Shown in pieces: positions 60,815-64,000 of a stretch of DNA of 64,000 nt. The stretch comes from Mycobacterium uberis (GTDB lineage Bacteria > Actinomycetota > Actinomycetes > Mycobacteriales > Mycobacteriaceae). Within the stretch, counting starts at the first letter, position 1. Each line of letters begins with the position of its first letter. The position numbers and the translations under genes were made by a program. The stretch is taken from contig NZ_QAYL01000012.1 in the NCBI RefSeq assembly GCF_003408705.1, positions 41-64,040 of the forward strand. The letters are read 5' to 3'. Below the pieces are notes generated by a model, which saw nothing but the letters and a program-made list of their open reading frames with translations, ran no database searches and was not told where the DNA came from.

Positions 60815-61225
60815 CCGCCAGTGCGGTGTGACGTAACTTATGCCTGTGAGCTACTCGGAAAGCTCTCACAGTCGCCGGTAATCACCGTCGTTGCTGGCTC
60901 GTCTGGGCACTTTGGCTGGCGTGACATCATCATCGGCCGCCCCGTAGATGTCGCGAAGTTCGTAAAATGCGTCGCCCTCGGCCTACGGTGTGTCGGCTGC
61001 GTAGAGTGCGGGCAGAATCCCCTCGTCGATCTTCTGCCACGGGAGCAACGTGAAACACCATAATATTTTGTATAAACGCTCTATTGGTGCAGGCCTTTGC
61101 CGGCCGTACGAGGGTCCGCTGATCTGTAAGCTGGTCTTGGGCAAGCCGGGATGCGCGGCGTTGGATATGCTTCCCCAGCCCGCCTTGCTTCTGCAGTGAT
61201 CCAGCTTACGGGCGAACATCAAGAC
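60815..61225 (-). pseudogene. Short-chain dehydrogenase C-terminal remnant (Rv2263-like)
   Basis: Minus strand: FARKLDHCRSKAGWGSISNA then AHPGLPKTSLQISGPSYGRQ, FTLLPWQKIDEGILPALYAA and DAFYELRDIYGAADDDVTPA with KVPRRA. The AHPGxxxT(N/S)L motif is the classic part after the active site in retinol-dehydrogenase-like SDRs. The N-terminal half with the cofactor and catalytic motifs is gone. Order fits Rv2263. Confidence 0.65.
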
Positions 61226-61325
61226 TGCTCTATCGACTCAAAACACTAGCGGCGCTGCGAGATTTGGGAGCATTGGCTGAGGAGAAGTTCGAGACTGAGA
61301 AGCGTCGAATCCTGGCTAGCGGTTA
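61090..61325 (+). pseudogene. SHOCT-domain tail fragment
   Basis: Plus strand near 61225-61323 reads LKTLAALRDLGALAEEKFET then EKRRILASG and a stop, the C-terminal SHOCT motif (LxxLxxLRdxGxLteeEFexeKxxLL). The upstream part is frameshifted and not recognisable. It overlaps the SDR remnant on the other strand, so only the tail is certain. Confidence 0.55.
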
Positions 61326-61409
61326 ACCCCGCTTGCCGTGAGCATGCATATCGGTACGACGATACGTCGGGACAGCTGGCATTATGCGCGCTTGCGGCTA
61401 GAATGGGCT

Positions 61410-62039
61410 CTAGCACCCGCGCGCTACCCACTCTTCGTAGTGGATGATCTCGTCACCTACCGTGGTGCTCTTACCGTGGCCAGTGTGGACAATGGTATGT
61501 GCAGGCAGCACGCCAAGCCGCCTTGAGATGGACTGCAAAATTGTCTGGAAATCGGAGAACGAACGTCCGGTAGCGCCCGGCCCTCCGGAGAATAAGGTAT
61601 CGCCGCTAAACACTACACCCGTTCCGCGACCCAATTCAGGAGCATACCAGCACACCGATCCAGGGGAGTGGCCCGGGGTGTGTAGCGCTTGCAACTCGGT
61701 GCCGGCGACACGCACCGTATATCCATCGAAAACAGTGCGAAAGTCCTTGTTTGGATGCGTTATTTGCCACAGGATGTTATCGCCGGGGTGAAGCAGTACG
61801 GGCGCGTCGAGCGCCTCGCCAAGCTCGGGGGCCACTGTGATGTGATCGTTGTGGCCGTGGGTGCACACTACTGCAACTACGTTGCGGCCATCAACTGCTG
61901 CCACGATCGGTGCCGCGGTGTGGGCGGCGTCAAAAACTACGACTTCGGTGTCGTCACCGACAATCCAGATGTTGTTATCGACTTCCCAACTGCCACCGTC
62001 GAGTTCGAAGGTCCCGTGGGTGACCACCCGTTCAATCAC
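61410..62039 (-). CDS. Metallo-beta-lactamase-fold hydrolase (Rv2260-like)
   Basis: Intact cytosolic protein of 209 residues. Metal motifs: THGHNDH near residue 60, [12 protein letters not shown] near 118, [20 protein letters not shown] near 143, and HTGHGKST near 188. These are the two-metal site of glyoxalase-II-like hydrolases. Its ATG at 62039 overlaps the stop of the mycothiol-dependent dehydrogenase by four bases, so the pair is translationally coupled. By analogy it probably hydrolyses the mycothiol thioester made by that enzyme; this is inference. Confidence 0.9.
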   Translation of the reverse strand: MIERVVTHGTFELDGGSWEVDNNIWIVGDDTEVVVFDAAHTAAPIVAAVDGRNVVAVVCTHGHNDHITVAPELGEALDAPVLLHPGDNILWQITHPNKDFRTVFDGYTVRVAGTELQALHTPGHSPGSVCWYAPELGRGTGVVFSGDTLFSGGPGATGRSFSDFQTILQSISRRLGVLPAHTIVHTGHGKSTTVGDEIIHYEEWVARGC

Positions 62040-63121
62040 AGCACCACCACCGAACGCAGCACCTTACCGTCGTGCATCTTGTGGAATGCTTTTTCGACGT
62101 CGCCCAGCCCGATGCGTTCGGAAACGAACTTGTCCAATGGAAGCCGGCCCTGCAGATAGAGGTTAATTAGGGTAGGGAAGTCGCGTTCGGGTAGACAATC
62201 GCCGTACCATGATGACTTCAGCGAGCCGCCATGAGAGAAGAAGTCTAGTAGCGGCATTGTTAAGCGCATGTCGGGTGTTGGGACACCCACCAGAACAGCG
62301 GTTCCGGCAAGATCGCGAGCGTAAAAGGCCTGCGTCCAGGTTTCAGGCCGGCCGACCGCGTCGATCACCACGTCGACGCCGAAACCGTCGGTGAGGTCCT
62401 GGATGGCTTTGACGACCTCAAATTTGCGGGCGTTAACGGTGTGGGTGGCGCCAAACGTACGAGCCCACTCCAATTTCATGTCATCGATGTCAACCGCGAT
62501 GATTCGCTTGGCACCAACCAGCGCGGCGCCTGCGATCGCCGCATCTCCCACGCCGCCGCAGCCGATTACCGCGACGGTGTCGTCTCGGCTCACGGCGGCG
62601 GTATTTATCGTGGCGCCTAACCCGGCCATTACCCCGCAGCCCAGCAGGCCGGCGACCGCCGGATCGGTAGCGGGATCGACTTTGGTGCATTGGCCGGAGT
62701 GCACCAGCGTCTTGTCGGCGAGGGCTCCGATGCCCAGCGCCGGGGTAAGTTCGGTGCCGTCGGTCAGCGTCATTTTCTGTCTGGCGTTGAACGTGTCAAA
62801 GCAGTAGCTTGGCCTGCCGCGTTTACAGGCTCGGCACTGCCCGCACACGGCGCGCCAGTTCAGGATCACGAAGTCGCCCGGTTCGACTGCGGTCACGCCC
62901 GGTCCGATGGCCTCGACGGTGCCGGCGGCCTCGTGGCCGAGCAGGAACGGGTACTCGTCCTTGATGTCACCTTCACGGTAGGTCAGGTCGGTGTGGCACA
63001 CCCCGCACGCGATGACGTCGACCACAGCCTCCCCGGGCCCGGGATCGGGGACGACGATGGACACCAATTCGACGGGTTTCCCCTTCTTTCGCGAAATCAC
63101 GCCGCGCACTGTCTGACTCAT
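62036..63121 (-). CDS. mscR: Mycothiol-dependent formaldehyde dehydrogenase / S-nitrosomycothiol reductase
   Basis: Intact zinc alcohol-dehydrogenase-family enzyme of 361 residues from the ATG at 63121 ([14 protein letters not shown]), the usual length. Catalytic zinc ligands [10 protein letters not shown] (C39, with GHEAAG near 60), structural zinc loop [15 protein letters not shown], and NAD-binding [15 protein letters not shown]. In M. tuberculosis the orthologue Rv2259 oxidises the formaldehyde-mycothiol adduct and reduces S-nitrosomycothiol, protecting from aldehydes and nitric oxide. Operon with the downstream hydrolase; divergent from the methyltransferase with only 32 bases between the starts. 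Confidence 0.93.
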   Translation of the reverse strand: MSQTVRGVISRKKGKPVELVSIVVPDPGPGEAVVDVIACGVCHTDLTYREGDIKDEYPFLLGHEAAGTVEAIGPGVTAVEPGDFVILNWRAVCGQCRACKRGRPSYCFDTFNARQKMTLTDGTELTPALGIGALADKTLVHSGQCTKVDPATDPAVAGLLGCGVMAGLGATINTAAVSRDDTVAVIGCGGVGDAAIAGAALVGAKRIIAVDIDDMKLEWARTFGATHTVNARKFEVVKAIQDLTDGFGVDVVIDAVGRPETWTQAFYARDLAGTAVLVGVPTPDMRLTMPLLDFFSHGGSLKSSWYGDCLPERDFPTLINLYLQGRLPLDKFVSERIGLGDVEKAFHKMHDGKVLRSVVVL

Positions 63122-63153
63122 GGCGTCCAACCTACGGTGTAGCGTCGCTGAGC

Positions 63154-64000
63154 ATGACGGCACCCGAAACTGCCTCCGAAACCACTGAAGCATTCACCGA
63201 ACGGATAGTTGCGGCCATCGACAGCGCCAGTCTGGTGCTGCTCATGAGCGTCGGACATCAGACCGGTTTGCTGGACGTGATGGCCAGACTACCGCCCGCC
63301 ACCAGCACCCAGATTGCCGACGCCTCCGGGCTCAACGAGCGCTACGTCCGAGAGTGGCTAGGTGGCATGACCACCGGAAATGTCGTCGAATACGACGCTG
63401 ATACCGCGACCTACTTGTTACCAGCCCACCGCGCGGCCGTGCTGACGCGGACGGCTGGGCCAGATAATCTCGCTCTGATGGCTCAATTCATTCCGCTGCT
63501 CAGCGGGGTCGAGCAGCAGGTCATCGGGTGTTTCAGCGACGGCGGAGGCGTCCCCTACAGCGAATTTCCGCGCTTCCATTCGTTGATGGCCGAGATGAGC
63601 GGTGCGGTGTTCGATGCAGCACTCGTCGATGTGGTGCTCCCGTTGGTTGACGGCCTTCCCGAACGGTTGCGGTCAGGAGCCGACATCGCAGATTTCGGTT
63701 GCGGTAGTGGTCACGCGGTCAACGTCATGGCCCGGGCTTTCCCTGCGAGCCGGTTTACTGGTCTCGACTTTTCCGATGAGGCTATTGCAGTCGGCACCGC
63801 AGAGGCGGCTCGCCTAGGTCTGAAAAACGCGACTTTTGAGAGCCGCAATGTGGCCCAGCTAGATAAGACTGACGTCTATGATGTTATCGTTGTTTTCGAC
63901 GCCATCCACGACCAGGGGCAGCCGGCCCGGGTGTTGGAAAACATCTATCGTGCACTGCGGTCCAGCGGCGTGCTGCTGATGGCTGACATCAAGGCGTCAA
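63154..64000 (+). CDS. SAM-dependent methyltransferase, partial (Rv2258c-like)
   Basis: At least 282 residues, running off the right edge with no stop. N-terminal winged-helix domain ([40 protein letters not shown]) as in small-molecule O-methyltransferases, then the class I methyltransferase core: motif [21 protein letters not shown] near residue 180, [15 protein letters not shown], and [20 protein letters not shown]. The ATG at 63154 is the only early start. Rv2258c, its probable orthologue, has an unknown substrate. Divergent from mscR. Confidence 0.88.
   Translation, partial: MTAPETASETTEAFTERIVAAIDSASLVLLMSVGHQTGLLDVMARLPPATSTQIADASGLNERYVREWLGGMTTGNVVEYDADTATYLLPAHRAAVLTRTAGPDNLALMAQFIPLLSGVEQQVIGCFSDGGGVPYSEFPRFHSLMAEMSGAVFDAALVDVVLPLVDGLPERLRSGADIADFGCGSGHAVNVMARAFPASRFTGLDFSDEAIAVGTAEAARLGLKNATFESRNVAQLDKTDVYDVIVVFDAIHDQGQPARVLENIYRALRSSGVLLMADIKAS

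Noticed and set aside
1-64000. CRISPR arrays, toxin-antitoxin pairs, prophage or secretion-system genes
   Set aside because: I looked for regularly spaced repeats, paired small genes and phage or ESX/PE-PPE patterns and saw none.

Overview
The window looks like part of the chromosome of a leprosy-type mycobacterium. Gene content and order follow Mycobacterium tuberculosis. From position 1 to about 17.9 kb the order is that of Rv2682c (dxs) through Rv2703 (sigA) to a RidA gene. From about 20 kb to the end it runs from Rv2345/dgt down to Rv2258c. More than half of the recognisable genes are broken by stops, frameshifts and deletions, and base composition is lower in GC than in free-living mycobacteria, as in M. 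leprae. The intact 18 kDa heat-shock protein (53.8-54.2 kb) differs at about a tenth of positions from the M. leprae antigen as I remember it and has four extra residues. M. lepromatosis (or another close relative such as M. uberis) therefore fits better than M. leprae. This species call, and all Rv comparisons, come from memory and not from a search.

Layout. 0-2.6 kb: dxs (partial), a CBS-domain protein and an ArsB-type permease, all intact. 2.6-4.7 kb: remnants of an ABC drug exporter and a MarR/GbsR regulator. 4.7-9.1 kb: an intact KimA-like potassium importer beside dead ceoB, ceoC, Rv2693c and Rv2694c. 9.1-16.4 kb: the best-preserved block (Rv2695, Rv2696c, dut, Rv2698, Rv2699c, cei, dead suhB, ppgK, sigA). 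16.4-20.8 kb: decayed DNA with a RidA remnant, a small DUF7455 gene, an ISL3-type transposase remnant and a dead Rv2345; this is a rearrangement junction relative to M. tuberculosis. 20.8-25.3 kb: dgt, dnaG, a small membrane protein and tRNA-Asn. 25.3-34.3 kb: dead malic enzyme, mtnA, encapsulin-cargo-type cysteine desulfurase, narK, acyl-CoA oxidase, an Rv1747-like FHA-ABC exporter and a MarR gene, with only lppP intact. 34.4-40.5 kb: intact ECF-type transporter (two genes) and the uspABC sugar importer. 40.6-58 kb: almost entirely dead DNA (tldD, pmbA, RCK channel, second KimA, Kef-type antiporter, glycosyltransferase, MerR, kinase, ATPase) with tRNA-Met and hsp18 alive. 58-64 kb: a live NYN-domain gene, more remnants, then an intact trio of metallo-hydrolase, mycothiol-dependent dehydrogenase and methyltransferase.

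How it works together. What survives is a core: isoprenoid and nucleotide metabolism (dxs, dut, dgt, ppgK), replication and transcription (dnaG, sigA), envelope integrity (cei), metabolite import (ECF transporter, uspABC), potassium import, stress (hsp18) and aldehyde/nitrosothiol detoxification. Potassium efflux and gating genes, drug export, carbon storage and fatty-acid side pathways are lost. I found no clear undescribed system. The observations most worth checking are the one-sided survival of potassium import, the decayed encapsulin-cargo desulfurase, a perfect palindrome inside the transposase, and several hairpins and tandem repeats.
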